Shown here: positions 1-11,544 of the stretch, one piece after another
Layout: each line of letters starts with the position of its first letter
Position numbering within the stretch: position 1 is the first letter of the stretch
NCBI GenBank assembly: GCA_030762895.1
Contig: CM061068.1
Location: forward strand, 41,712,783-41,776,782
Origin: Sophora flavescens
Taxonomy: Eukaryota > Streptophyta > Magnoliopsida > Fabales > Fabaceae
Reading direction: 5' to 3'
DNA: 64,000 nt
Program-made: the position numbers and the translations under genes
The notes under the pieces: generated by a model
Seen by the model: only the letters and a program-made list of their open reading frames with translations
Database searches by the model: none
What the model was told of the DNA's origin: nothing

Positions 1-2484
1 TTGACATTTGGGGTGGCTATCATGTTCCTTCACTTTCAGGAGCAAAATATTTTCTCACTATTGTTGATGATTACACAAGAAGCGCATGGGTTTATTTGAT
101 GAAACAAAAATCAGAAACACGTAACTTCTTGGTCAAGTTCATTAACTTGGTTGAAAACCAATTCAATGCCAATGTCAAAATTGTTCGTAGTGATAATGGT
201 CCGGAATTCAAAATAGACAATTTTATGCCATGAAAGGAATCATCCATCAATCTAGTTGTGTCAACACACCCCAACAAAATGGTGTTGCTGAGTGCAAACA
301 TAGACATTTGCTAAATGTTGCCCGTGCTTTGCTTTTTCAAAGTGGTCTTCCAAAACAGTTTTGGGGGATGCTATCCTCACTTCAACATACCTCATCAATC
401 GCACACCTACACCACTCCTTCAAGGTAAAACACCATATGAAAAATTACTCAATAAACCCCCCCAATTATTCACAACTAAGAGTCTTCGGTTGTTTGTGTT
501 TCACATCTACACACCCCACCAAGCCCACTAAATTTGACCGTCGTTCCACTCATTGTCTTTTCCTTGGCCTTCAACTTCAAAAGGTATTTGTTTCACGCGA
601 TGTTATTTTTTTATGAGGACGTATTTCCATTTAAAACACCAAAAACTTCTGCTGTCACACCAACAATGCCTCACCCTATTTCACCTTATCCTTTTCTTCC
701 CGAGAATACCACAAACACTATAGACCCAAACACTCCTCATAGCACCGATAACCCTCAAATCCCACAACCTTCCAATTTTGAACCTTTAAATCTATCATAT
801 TTAGACCAAGACCCTCCATCACCTTCCATAAATATGCCATCCCTTGAAATAATGCCCCAACCTGCCATTGAAAATCTCCCACCTGAGAACACGACTCACA
901 ATCAAACGGAAATCACACCGCCACCGCCACCAAGACACTCCACTAGATCTACTAAAATACCAACATTTTTACAGGACTTTCATGTTGAGGCAACCCTCCC
1001 ATCTAGGACCGTTCCTTCATCTTCAACGAATGTGGTTACCTCCCAAGGTAATTCTCATCCTCTTTCCCAATTTTTATCTTATGATTGCCTTTTCCTAAGT
1101 CATAAAGCATTTACCACTCAATTGACCTTTCACAAAGAACCCAAGAATTTTCAACAGGCTAATCGAGATCCAAGGTGGCGTGACGCCATGCATCATGAAA
1201 TCCAAGCCCTCCAAGCCAACAATACTTGGAGTCTTGTCCCTCTGCCATCTCACAAAAAGCCTATCGGTTGCAAATGAGTTTACAAAATCAAACTCAACCC
1301 CGACGGAACTGTTGAGCACTACAAAGCTCGCTTGGTTACAAAAGGTTATAGTCAAATTGAAGGTATTGATTACCGAGAGACTTTGCTCCCGTTGCTAAAC
1401 TCACAACAGTCCAAGTACTCCTTAGTGTTGCAGTCGTACGAGGATGACACTTGCACCAACTTGACGTTAATAACACCTTCTTACATGGAGATCTCTATGA
1501 AGAAGTCTACATGTCCATCCCGCCTGGTTTCGAACGAAAGGGGGAGAACCGTGTCTGCAAGCTACACAAGTCAATTTATGGTTTAAAACAGGCATCACGA
1601 CAATGGTTCTTAAAACTATCTAGTGCCTTTAAGAAGGCTGGATTTCAGCAATCATGGTCAGACTACTCGCTGTTTGTTCGAAACCATGCAGGTAGTTTTA
1701 TTGCATTATTAATTTATGTTGATGATGTGATATTAGCGGGTAACAACCTGCAGGACATTACAAGCACCAAACATTTCCTCTCAAATCATTTTAAGTCGAA
1801 AGACATGGGGCCACTTAAATATTTCTTGGGGATAGAAGTTGCACGATCAAGACAAGGAATCACATTGTGTCAAAGAAAATATGCTCTAGAAATTCTAGAA
1901 GATGCAGGGTTCTTAGGTGCCAAACCCTCACTGTTTCCTGTTGAACAGAACCTTTCACTCACACAAACGAGTGGGAAGTTGCTAGTTGATCCAAGTCCAT
2001 ACATGCGTCTTGTGGGTCAACTAATTTACCTCACCATCACAAGGCCAGATCTTGTTTATGCTGTCCATGTATTGAGTCAATTCATGGACAAACCTAGGCA
2101 ACCTCGTCTTGAAGCTGCTCACAAGGTTCTAAGGTATATCAAACAAGCACCGGGTCAAGGAATTTTGTTACCATCTACAGGTTCACTAGAACTACATGCC
2201 TTTTGTGATGTCGATTGGGCTCGGTGCAAGGATACAAGAAGGTCGGTAACTGGTTATTGTATTTTGCTGGGTCAAGCACCAATCTTTTGGAAAACTAAGA
2301 AGCAACATACCGTGTCGCATTCAAGCGCAGAGGCAGAATATCGTTCCATGACCACTACTTGTGAGATTACTTGGTTGAAAAATATACTGAAAGACTTTAA
2401 GGTGACTCACACACAACCAGTTACATTGTTTTGTGACAACCAGGCTGCCATGCATATTGTTTATATTAATACCTCAAAAATGTG
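1..2484 (+). pseudogene. Decayed Ty1/copia polyprotein (integrase, reverse transcriptase, RNase H), 5' end outside window
   Basis: Remnant of a Ty1/copia pol gene, read in several frames. Bases 1-232 encode the integrase core (DIWGG, VDDYTR, RSDNGPEF) and stop at TGA in 232-234. Bases 230-616 continue the integrase (NTPQQNGVAE). Bases 534-1277 hold the proline-rich linker and the start of the reverse transcriptase, ending at an in-frame stop. Bases 1451-2455 hold the palm domain with the catalytic YVDD (near 1720) and most of RNase H (SHSSAEAEYRS, then LFCDNQAAMHI). After about 2456 the expected RNase H end, polypurine tract and 3' LTR are missing and unrelated repetitive DNA follows. At least three frame breaks or stops make it non-functional. 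Copia assignment is certain from the integrase-before-RT order; the lineage is not. Confidence 0.93.
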
Positions 2485-2568
2485 AGACCCACAAAATTAT
2501 TTATATTAATACCTCAAAAATGATTTTATTTTATTATTTAAACAAAATTATTTATATTAACACCTCAT
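2461..2568. repeat. Short direct repeat, three copies
   Basis: A unit of about 22 bp beginning TTATATTAATACCTCA occurs at 2461-2482, 2501-2522 and, diverged, 2551-2568. It sits exactly where the upstream copia RNase H breaks off and where a SINE fragment starts, so it marks a rearranged junction. Confidence 0.7.
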
Positions 2569-2698
2569 AGGTTCGAATCCTGACTTTTGTGTAAGGAAAA
2601 AACCTAGTTGGGAGGGAAGAACCCACCTTGTGTGCCCAACAGGTTCCCCGATGGAGATTAGTCACTACTAACGGTGATGGATACTTCGTACCAATATC
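2569..2698 (+). mobile_element. SINE, 5'-truncated, tail split by the copia insertion
   Basis: Starts in the internal B-box-like GGTTCGAATCC and runs through a body that matches the SINE at 39869-40071 (shared ending GATACTTCGTACCAATA). The tRNA-like head with box A is missing. The copia element at 2699-15436 inserted in its tail: the tail seems to resume at 15437-15460, ending in an A-run. So the SINE was here before the copia element. Confidence 0.7.
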
Positions 2699-3171
2699 TG
2701 TTGGGTACCAGAGTGACAGAATAATATCACACAGCTAAAATAAGAGATGAGAAAATAGGAACTGAACACACAATATTTGTGTGGAAAACCCTCAACGAAT
2801 AAGGAAAAAACCACAGGACAACAGTAAAAGGATTTTCACTAAGTGGAAGAAATTACAACACCTCTCTCTAAGTACAAGGAGATAACAATAACACCCTCTC
2901 TTGAATATAGGAGAATACACACAAGGATAAACCTCACATGAGAAACTATCTCTCTCTCTCTGAATATTTTTTCTCTCTTGCACTCTTGGCTGGGATGCAC
3001 TCTGGATGCCTTGAAGGTTCAAATGAGGTCTCTATTTATAGAGAACCTCTACATGATTTGCATTTAATTTTTACCTCTCAACCTCCAACTACCAAGACTT
3101 TCACCATCCTACTAAATCACGCAGCCATATTTTTTTACCTTTTATGCCACAAAAGTGGCTTTACGTTCACA
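2699..3171 (-). repeat. 3' LTR of the copia element
   Basis: Pairs with 14965-15436. On the + strand it starts TGTTGGGTACC and ends in TTCACA, the standard TG...CA ends. Length is 473 bp against 472 bp for the partner. Confidence 0.93.
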
Positions 3172-3186
3172 ATCTCCCACTTAAAC
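3172..3186 (-). other. Polypurine tract of the copia element
   Basis: On the - strand it reads AAGTGGGAGAT directly before the 3' LTR, the usual plant copia plus-strand primer. Confidence 0.75.
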
Positions 3187-3339
3187 TCACTTTTGGTGAG
3201 CTTTCAAAATCTCTATACCTTGCTAGCTCCTTGTTGCTTACGTTTCTGATAGGCTATATGAGGATCAACATCATGTAAACTTGCCGGCATTGATTGGTTT
3301 TGTCATAACATCTGCTAGGTTGTCTTTGTTGTGAATCTT

Positions 3340-3652
3340 CTACATGTCCACACTCCCTTCCTTTAATACTTCTCGAAGGAAGTGATATTGAACACCTATG
3401 TGCTTAGTCCTAGAATGAAAGGCTGGATTCCTTGCAATGTGCAAGGCACTCTGACTGTCACAATACACAGTAATTTGCTGTTGTTTGTGCCCAAGTTCTT
3501 CCATTAACCTTTGAATCCATATAGCCTCCTCGCAAGCTTGGGTAGCTGTCATATATTCAGCTTTTGTAGTAGACAAAGCTACAACAGTCTGTAACTTGGA
3601 TAACCAGCTTACCGCTCCTCCTGCAAGTGTGAACACATAGCCAATAGTAGAC
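3340..3652 (-). pseudogene. Copia RNase H, separated from RT by an insertion
   Basis: Encodes the C-terminal RNase H of the copia element: STIGYVFTLAGGAVSW, STTKAEYMT, then YCDSQSALHIARNP and RTKHIGVQYHF. It continues the polyprotein that breaks at 5651; the two halves abut once the solo LTR and one TSD are removed. The D and E residues of the RNase H core are still present. Confidence 0.9.
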
Positions 3653-4299
3653 TTTTTCTGTAACATCTTAAAATTTTAATATAGTCTTTTTAAATGTAAC
3701 ACCCTTCGTTACATTAGTAACCCAAATTAATTTTCTAGTAAACATCTTTATAAAATTTAAATTAAATAATCGAGTCATAAATTTTTTTCACAATATTTCA
3801 GGTCTGAAAGTATCTCGTTTATTCAAAATAATTAAATAAAGTAATAGTGCTAAATAAACCATTATATCCAAAATAAATAAAACCTCATAATATTAATTTA
3901 ATAAAAATCTCATAACTCTTTTACAATCGTTTTTGCCTCAAAATAGGGCGTCTAATAAACCCAAAAGAAATATATAAAAAAAAACTATAACCAATATCTT
4001 CAAGACTTTCTCAAGTTGTTGCATCATCTATGTCATCACCTGTAAATTCTGAAAGACAACACCACTAATGAGATTTATAATCCCAGTAAGTAAACACATT
4101 TCTAAAAGGATTTTCAAAAATATGTTGCTTTCAGTCGGTGCGGTAACCGGAAAAACAACTGTGGTACCCGCTAATTTTCCAAAATAATGTTCATTAAAAA
4201 AAATTCATTTAATTACAACAATCATATAACGACAACATAATCAAATATCATATATTAATTAAACAAAGTAATCACACATCACATAATAACACAATCCTC

Positions 4300-4645
4300 A
4301 AGTGGCTCGGAAACCCCACTCTGTGTTGGTTTCTTGCCCATTTCGGTGACTCGAGAACCTTATTAAATTGGTTCCTTGCCCCTTGTCTGCGGTGACTTGG
4401 GAACCTCATTCTAGAATTGATTCCTTGCCACTGTCTTTATGATGACCTGAGAACCTCGTTCTAGAATTGATTCATTGTCCCCATGGTGACTCAGGAATCC
4501 CATTTTTGAATTGACTCCTTGCCCCTATGGTGACCCGAGAACCTCGTAATTAAATTGGTGACCCTAGAACCTCGTAATTAAATTGGTTCATTGCCTCCCA
4601 TTAACGGTGACCCGAGTGCCTCGTTCATAAAATGAATTCCTTGCC
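4300..4645. repeat. Diverged tandem repeat inside the solo LTR
   Basis: About eight degenerate copies, 30-60 bp apart, of a unit containing GGTGAC...GAGAACCTCGTT...ATTGATTCCTTGCCCC. Copies lie near 4309, 4352, 4390, 4446, 4490, 4536, 4566 and 4612. Confidence 0.7.
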
Positions 4646-5509
4646 CCATATCTTATTTTTCGACATCTCGTTAAATGATGATGTTACAAGCCAATGCCCC
4701 ATTCTTAGGCGACATATCAACAAATTCCACACATCATGCATATACTCATTCATCCATATTCCGAAGCATAAAACCATAATTCACAACTTTTCAAAGCATA
4801 TAACCACTACAATTCCATATCATCATATAATCAACTCATAAATATCAATTGAACAAATACCATGTTATCACGTAAATTTACGAGTACAATATAGCAATCA
4901 TTAAACACAAGGAATAATGTACATCAACAAGCATGTCAATCAGCTAATACAAATACCAAGCTTGTGTTTCATATCAAATAGTCAATTTAATCAATTTTAT
5001 TTTGAAGACAAAACCCCAAATAATTCCTCTTGATTTCATAATCAAACCCTTTAAAATTCTATACCATGAAAGTTTAAGAATAAAAGTGTTTACTTACCTC
5101 TTGTAGACCTCCAAAAAACTCTAAAAATTATTCAAGACAATTGTCAGTGCTTCACTAAAAATATTTCTTCTTCTAGCTAATATTTTTGCTCTGTGTAGCT
5201 CCCTACTCGATAGTAAAATTAGCATTCTTCTTTTATTGTATTTGGTTGTTCACTGTGCGGCGCTGTCCCCCTGTTCCTCTTACCTTCAAATAGGTTACGC
5301 TACTTGCCTCCTAATCAAAACCCGGCCTTCGGATCTCAATAGAAAGCATGGCCCAACTTTTAATTGTTAATAGAATTGAAAACTAAAATTATGTTACTAT
5401 TACACTGTTATAAAGACAATACCATGGAGTTAGACTAAAATCATAGTATATATAATATAATGCATGGGCCCTCAGCTAAGATTTTTATTTTCTTTCTAAA
5501 ACTATTATT

Positions 5510-5513
5510 ATTC

Positions 5514-5543
<30 letters not shown>
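5510..5543. repeat. (ATT)n microsatellite
   Basis: An interrupted run of ATT trinucleotides near the right end of the solo LTR. Confidence 0.85.
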
Positions 5544-5544
<1 letters not shown>

Positions 5545-5650
5545 ATCATTCCAATAAAATTTTATACTAACAATTCATTCCACTAAATCTCATGATATCT
5601 TAGTTTTTAATTAAAAGTACTATATTAAAAATTTAGACTGTTACATTTTC

Positions 5651-7356
5651 TTATCAAGATCACCTGCAAAATCTGAGTCAACATAGCCCCTGACAGTGAA
5701 CTTTGATCCTCCAAAACATAATGCAACATCAGAGGTTCCTTTAATGTATCTCATGATCCTCTTAATAGTATTCCAACGCCCTCTACCAGGATCTGCCATA
5801 AATCGACTAATCGCTCTCATTGCTTGCGCAATGTCTGGTTTTGTACATATCATGGCATACATAAGACTTCCCACCACTAATGCATATGGTACTCGAGACA
5901 TTTCCATCCTCTCTGCTTCGCTGCTAGGGCTCATACCTGAGGATAATTTATAACCGACAGGAAGCGGGGTAGATATTGGCTTACAATCTTGCATGTTGAA
6001 GCGCCGCAAGACCTTCCTTAGATAATTCTTTTGAGAAAGCCAAATCTTCCTATATTTTCTGTCTCGGTGAATCTGTATCCCTAAAATCTTGTTTGCGGGT
6101 CCCAAGTCCTTCATATCAAACTCCCTAGCCAATTGTGCCTTCAATTCTTGGACTCAATCTTTGTTGGGGCCTACCACCAACATGTCGTCCACATACAACA
6201 GCAAAATGATGAAATCATTATCTCCAAACCTCTTGTAGTATGTACAATGGTCTGAACTGAGTATGTTGTATCCAAGGCTAATAATGAAGGAATCAAATCT
6301 CTTGTACCAACATCTGGGCGCCTGCTTTAGACCGTACAAAGATTTGGTCAACCTACAAACCAAGTTTTATTATCCTTGTTCTTTAAAGTCTTCCGGTTGG
6401 AGCATGTAAATTTATTCTTCAAGTTCTCCATGAAGAAAAGCAGTCTTTACATCCAACTGTTCAAGATGTAAATCAAATGCATCACACATAGCCAACACTA
6501 CTCTGATAGTAGTAAGTCTGACAACTGGAGAAAATATCTCGTTGAAGTCTATACCTTCTTTCTGAGCACATCCTTTAACCACCAGTCTTGCACGATACCT
6601 TTCCACTTGATCATTGCCATCTCGTTTGATCTTATAGAGCCATTTGTTCCCGATGGCTTTCCGACCCATTGGAAGTTCAGCAAGTTCCCTTGTGTTGTTC
6701 CTATGCAACGCTTCCATTTCCTCCTGCATTGCTGCCATCCACAGAGAAGCATCCGGACTGCTTATAGCCTCCTGAAAGGTTGATGGTTCCCCTTCTTTTG
6801 TCAGAAGACAATATGCATCGTGGCTTGCCATAACATAATCTTAGTGCCATGATGGTGTTCTGATCTGACGTGATGATCGTCAAACTTCTTCATCATTGAC
6901 CTCATCGGGTTCTTGTTCTTCGTGCTCTTGTACTGCTTCAGAAGAATCCTTTTCTTTATACTTCTTCTCTATCTCTACTGCAGTAGTTTCTTTGGTAGTG
7001 CTGTCATTTTTATGCTCACTTTGCAGTTCATTTTCTGCAAAGACGACATCCCTGCTGACAACAACCTTGCAGGCAGTGGGATTCCACTGGCGATACCCCT
7101 TTACAGTGTCAGCATACCCCAAGAATGTACGTTTCCTGGATTTTGGATCCAGCTTCATTCTTTCTTGGGAGTTGTACATCACGTACACAGGACATCCGAA
7201 AACATGTAGAGAAGAATAATCAGTTGGCTTTCCTTTCCACATCTCCATTGGTGTCTTCAAACCAATCGCTGTTGATGGCGAACGATTTATCATGTAACAT
7301 GCGGTTTTGATTGCTTCTGCCTAGAAAGATTTGGTCACTCCCACTATTCTCAGCAT
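5651..7356 (-). pseudogene. Copia integrase C-terminus and reverse transcriptase
   Basis: Read leftward. 7293-6880 encodes the integrase C-terminal part (CYMINRSPSTAIG, then HVFGCPVYVMY). 6831-6412 encodes the start of RT (WMAAMQEEMEAL, NKWLYKIKRDG, DVKTAFLHGELEE). 6363-6154 has SLYGLKQAPRCWY and the catalytic YVDDM. 6144-5651 has the distal RT (IMRYIKGTSDVALCF, YVDSDFAGDLDK). In-frame stops occur near 6153, 6364-6411, 6840 and 7323. The Tnt1/Tork-like signature fits the iMet primer site. Confidence 0.9.
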
Positions 7357-7361
7357 GGCTT

Positions 7362-8630
7362 GGCCGCGCTGTCGCCACGCGCCAAAAAGAACGAGCGTTT
7401 ACAAAATAATGCAGATAGGGAGCGACAACTCGAGTATCATCTCTCAAGGACTCTTAGGTGTTGTTATTATTAACAGAAAATCAGTAAAAGTCAGATTTGG
7501 GGGGTTTTGAGATTGAAATAAAATAAAGAAACAAAACAGAAAACAAAGCAAGAAAACAGAGCAGTTAAGAGATTAACAAATAAACTAAAGCGATTAACCT
7601 ACTGTTCTCAGTTTCCCACTATCATCGGTTCATATAAATCCTGAGCAGATTCTAATCCCCTCCCGGTTGTAGCAACAATTAGCAACGCAATCACTACTAC
7701 GGATATATGTTCATATTCCCGAAATAACAAACGGGGTTAAGCTCTCATGAATAAACGAACATGAACGAACACACGCGAAATAACAAACGCGATTATATAT
7801 AGAAACATAACATCACCGAAATGAATCAACACAACACTATACATTCCTGAAATAACAAACAGAAACATATAGCATTGCATTGAAAAGAGAAAAGCATACA
7901 AAACAGGAATACAAGAACCTCAAGTGTGGTAATGGAAACCAATTACAGTAGATTAATCTAGGAGACTAGCTCTCCATTACAGAAGGAAAACAATAACTAA
8001 AGATAAAAAAAAAAGACTAACTATTCTAAAAACTAGCCAAGAAACTAGCCAAAACTGACTAGCCTCCCAACCCAGCCAACTCTTATCAGTTCTGTCTAAA
8101 CGCTTAAATACAATTTCTGGATTTCGCTGGCTCGCGACGCGAATCTTATGAACAGTCTGCAACCTTTGGTATTCTTGCGAGGCGAACACACATTCGCGAG
8201 GCGAGAATCTGAAGAGTCTTCTTATTATGCCCGTTATGAACATCAGGGGCCAACCGTGATGCCTTCTGACTTCCAGGCTCGCGAGGCGAATGGATGTTCG
8301 CGAGGCGAACGCTTCAACTTCAAAACTGCCACAGCCGTGATCTTCAACACGGGTAAACCGTGATCGTCTCTGACTTTCTGGGCTTGGTGACTCGCGTGGT
8401 GAGATATCCTTCGCGGGGCGAACCAGAATTATTTCCTTTTTATTAACCTGAAAATAAGAAAATAACATAAGTGCTTTATTTAACTCTAAACTAAATTAAC
8501 ATAAAAACACTTTACAAACTCAAAATACTACTTAAAGACAATCAAGTCTAATTTGGGTGAAAATGATATAAAATTAGCACAAAGCCATGGTCTTTACTAG
8601 TTATAAAACCAGTCAAACAGAGGCTCATCA
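7362..8630 (-). repeat. 3' LTR of the gag-only element
   Basis: 1269 bp. Same ends as the partner LTR but lacks one motif-plus-spacer of about 19 bp near 8132. Contains copies of the TCGCGAGGCGA motif at 8132, 8175, 8194, 8279, 8298, 8392 and 8411. Confidence 0.92.
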
Positions 8631-10173
8631 AAATACCCCAAACTTAAACTTTGCTTGTCCCCAAGCAAACTAAAACTCAAAAACTCAAAAAGACTCAAGA
8701 CCTGGCAACACATGGCAAGCTTAAGGATTCAATCAACTTTGCACAAATTTCAAGCAATGTTTCAAAAGAATTTTTCTTCCAATGTTCCCCCCTTTCAAGC
8801 AAATTAATCCCCACAATCATTTATTCTAAACAATTGAGAATTTCATCATTCAAACAATCATCAATCTAAGCAGGGGATCCAAGTCACACACAAGAAGGAG
8901 ATCACCAAATTCAAACAACTGCCTTCCTCACAAGGGAAATTTGTGTTTCACTCAATCGCTCAGTTTGTGTCAGGCTATCAACAATTCACTCAATTTCACT
9001 TTTAAGAGCACTTCCCATAAATTTGATTTTCATCTCTAAATGATTCCCACAGAAAACATGCATGCAACATCAAAAAGTCTTTTATGGGTTGTAATGGGGC
9101 CTGGCTAAGGGTAGGATATACAAAGGAACTAGGCTGAAGACCCTAGGAACTAAGAGAGCATGAAACACTTCAAAACATTGAAATTCTACTCAAGTTCCTT
9201 TCCTCATTCATCTTTTCATTTGCATCGGGTGACTACAGCCATTTATTCTAATACTTTTTTTTTACTTTTTTTTTCATTTTTTTTTTACATTTAAAATTTT
9301 TACACTTTCTTTTTCTTTTCCTTTTTTTTTTCAATCCCAAACAACACATTGCACCTGGTAGCCACCCCAAACTTAATTTCTTGCAACCAAATTTCTTACT
9401 AAGATTCTATGCTCTCCTAATCCTAAGATCGGGTTAACATGGTTTTCCAGATTTTTGGGCTTATAACATTAGGTTATCAAGAATTAACAGGCTAATAGGC
9501 TCAATGGGGCTAACTAAGGAACATGCATTAGGATTTGGTTATTTTAGGCTAAGTAGCTATTTACAAAGAAAATGTCTAAATCATTTGAAGCAAACACATA
9601 AACATGCAAACCAAAAAGAGATTCAAGCAAATTCGGGAAAGTGCAATCAAAAGTGATTTTCACACAGTTTAAAACATGTTGGAGGCTCAAAACCTCACCT
9701 GGACATTTTTGCAATTATTTGATTGAGATTCTATCCCTAGTGTGTGCTTCCTATCACCCCAAACTTATCATAAATCATGCCATCACAACAAAATCCCAAA
9801 GTTCAGTTTTCAATTACATGGGGATCAATTTTCAAAAAATTTTCAAAATCTAGGGGGAAACAGTCAACACTATCATGCAATCAATCTATGCAAAATCAAT
9901 AAAATCCAATAAACTTGCCACCAAAAGACTCGACCCAACTCCTGAGCTTCTCAAATTATTCAGGAGCTTTATTAAAAACAAAACAGAAATAAAGCAAGAA
10001 AAAGAAAATTAAAAGAGATAAGGGTTAAGAAAAACTCATTGAAGGACGGTTCCACCAGGATCCCACTGTCTGTAACATAAGTCCCACATGGTAGCCAAAG
10101 GACGGAAGCTTGTTCCATGCTTCCCTAACTCGCAGCCTTGATGTGGGGGTGAGCACTTGACAATTATGATGAC
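8631..10173. other. Non-coding internal part of the gag-only element
   Basis: No plausible ORF. Just right of the 3' LTR lies a G-rich stretch on the - strand (AAGTTTGGGGTATTT) that can serve as polypurine tract. A pyrimidine-rich low-complexity run occupies 9247-9335. Confidence 0.7.
9247..9335. repeat. Poly-T/pyrimidine low-complexity tract
   Basis: Long T-runs broken by C and A within the internal region of the gag-only element. Confidence 0.85.
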
Positions 10174-11436
10174 TTAGCCGAGTGCGGCGGACTTCTCACT
10201 CCCCTTCAGGTCACAACTGACCTCTTTATCTACAAAGTCCATAAAGTCCTCCCAATAGAAGTGGATCTCAACCTCTTGGACTGGCCATGGTGCAAAATCC
10301 AAGGGTGCAAAATCCGGAGCTTTTGGTTCCACAAGGGGAGGTGGCAAACAGTTAGCTGGTGTCTCCGGTGCTGCTTCAACTTCTGCAAGGTCTTCATCCA
10401 CTGCACTAACAAAGTTATCACCTGCTATACATGCAGAAATTTCAGCACACACCACACAAAGGTTAGAGTTAGTAGAGTCAGTACATATATCACAATAAAA
10501 TGAATCAGTAAAATTCTGAATGTCTGGAAATTCAGCAATTAATTCATCCACCCCATTACTCTCAACACATGCAATTGATTTACTTGAATCATCTACTTCC
10601 AAAGGTTCTTCATCATCCTCATGCACGGGGAAGCAGATGTCCTCCTGATCCTCCCGATCCTCATTTTCTTTGTTTCCTGAACAGAATAAAGCTGCATAAC
10701 AGACTATACACAAAGCAGTGCCATCACAATAACAATCATCACATGCATTAGAATCAGGGGATTCAACACATAATTCATCATCAACAGAAACATTATCAAA
10801 ATCATCATCAGAAGTGTTTTCAAGAATAACTTGTGAATCGGTATGCTCTTCAAGGGGCTGTGGAGTTAGCATTGCAGCCGAGTTGGCGACAATTTGAATG
10901 GCCAACTTCTGAGATTCAGCTTCTCCCCTCTGGTATTCAAGATTACTCGCCTCCATCATCCGTTGGAATTCGAGATTTTGCTCTGCCATCCTCTGTTGGA
11001 ATTCGAGATTGTATGCTTCCATTTGTGCAGTCATTTGTTTGAGCATGTCCTCTAGTGAAGGTTCGGAAGGTGCAGAGGTGGTCACTTGGCTAGGATAGTA
11101 TCTAAACAAGAAGGCTTCCTTCAAATCAAACCAGCTTGAGATTTGATTTTCATCAAGACAATACAACCAATCTCTTGCAGCACCTTCAAGTGAGAACTGG
11201 AAAGCTTCCATCTTGATGTGGTCTTCTGTTATTCCTGCAGGTCTCGGCATTATAGAACAAGCAATCTGGAATTCCCTCAGATGCTCCTGCGGATTCTCAC
11301 CTGCAAAACCACTAAACCTTGGCAACCAGTGTGATAAACCAAGAAAATCAGGAAAATATATGCATGGTGGTGGTTCATAGTAAACATTAGGCATGTAACC
11401 ATATATGTGATTATCCATGGGGGTGCTAAAATTCAC
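10174..11436 (-). CDS. Gag-like protein of the non-autonomous LTR element
   Basis: Intact ORF of 420 residues starting MNFSTPMDNH. Residues ~40-115 look like a plant gypsy capsid domain (FSGFAGENPQEHLREF, then FSLEGAARDWL and SWFDLKEAFLFRYYP). Residues ~125-180 are Q/E/M-rich, repeat the phrase NLEFQ/NLEYQ and are probably coiled coil. Residues 200-350 are very acidic and hold two similar cysteine clusters (C232, C235, C243, C246, C252 and C315, C318, C327, C330, C336) instead of a CCHC knuckle. The C-terminus is acidic and proline-rich. No protease or RT follows. The intact frame fits recent activity with pol supplied in trans. Capsid assignment is by pattern; the Cys region has no function I recognise. 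Confidence 0.85.
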   Translation of the reverse strand: MNFSTPMDNHIYGYMPNVYYEPPPCIYFPDFLGLSHWLPRFSGFAGENPQEHLREFQIACSIMPRPAGITEDHIKMEAFQFSLEGAARDWLYCLDENQISSWFDLKEAFLFRYYPSQVTTSAPSEPSLEDMLKQMTAQMEAYNLEFQQRMAEQNLEFQRMMEASNLEYQRGEAESQKLAIQIVANSAAMLTPQPLEEHTDSQVILENTSDDDFDNVSVDDELCVESPDSNACDDCYCDGTALCIVCYAALFCSGNKENEDREDQEDICFPVHEDDEEPLEVDDSSKSIACVESNGVDELIAEFPDIQNFTDSFYCDICTDSTNSNLCVVCAEISACIAGDNFVSAVDEDLAEVEAAPETPANCLPPPLVEPKAPDFAPLDFAPWPVQEVEIHFYWEDFMDFVDKEVSCDLKGSEKSAALG

Positions 11437-11520
11437 AACCAGACAAAGCAGACAAAACTAATTCAGCAAAGATTTTTTTTTTTTTAATTTTATTTTCTGC
11501 TAATAACAACAAACCAGAGT

Positions 11521-11540
11521 CCCCAAGACACGCGCGCCAA
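11521..11540 (-). other. Primer-binding site of the gag-only element
   Basis: On the - strand, five bases after the 5' LTR, it reads TGGCGCG...CTTGGGGA, an imperfect match to the site complementary to Asp tRNA used by Athila/Tat gypsy elements. Confidence 0.6.
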
Positions 11541-11544
11541 TTTT

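Larger units (their letters stand above)
3659..5645. mobile_element. Solo LTR (probably Ty3/gypsy) inserted in the copia RNase H
   Basis: A 1987-bp insertion with inverted ends TGTAACA and TGTTACA and a perfect 5-bp TSD TTTTC at 3654-3658 and 5646-5650. It interrupts the copia ORF between FAGDLDKK and STIGYVF. No coding sequence, PBS or second LTR is present, so it is a solo LTR left by LTR-LTR recombination. The TGTAACA-type ends and length resemble Tekay/Del gypsy LTRs, but the family is inferred. Confidence 0.85.

Noticed and set aside
3698..3720. Alternative left end of the solo LTR at TGTAACACCC
   Set aside because: Only the end at 3659 gives a TSD that restores the copia reading frame.
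7977..8468. 163-codon ORF inside the LTR (and its twin at 12285-12668)
   Set aside because: Present in both LTRs but with different frames after small indels, and no known domain; not protein coding.
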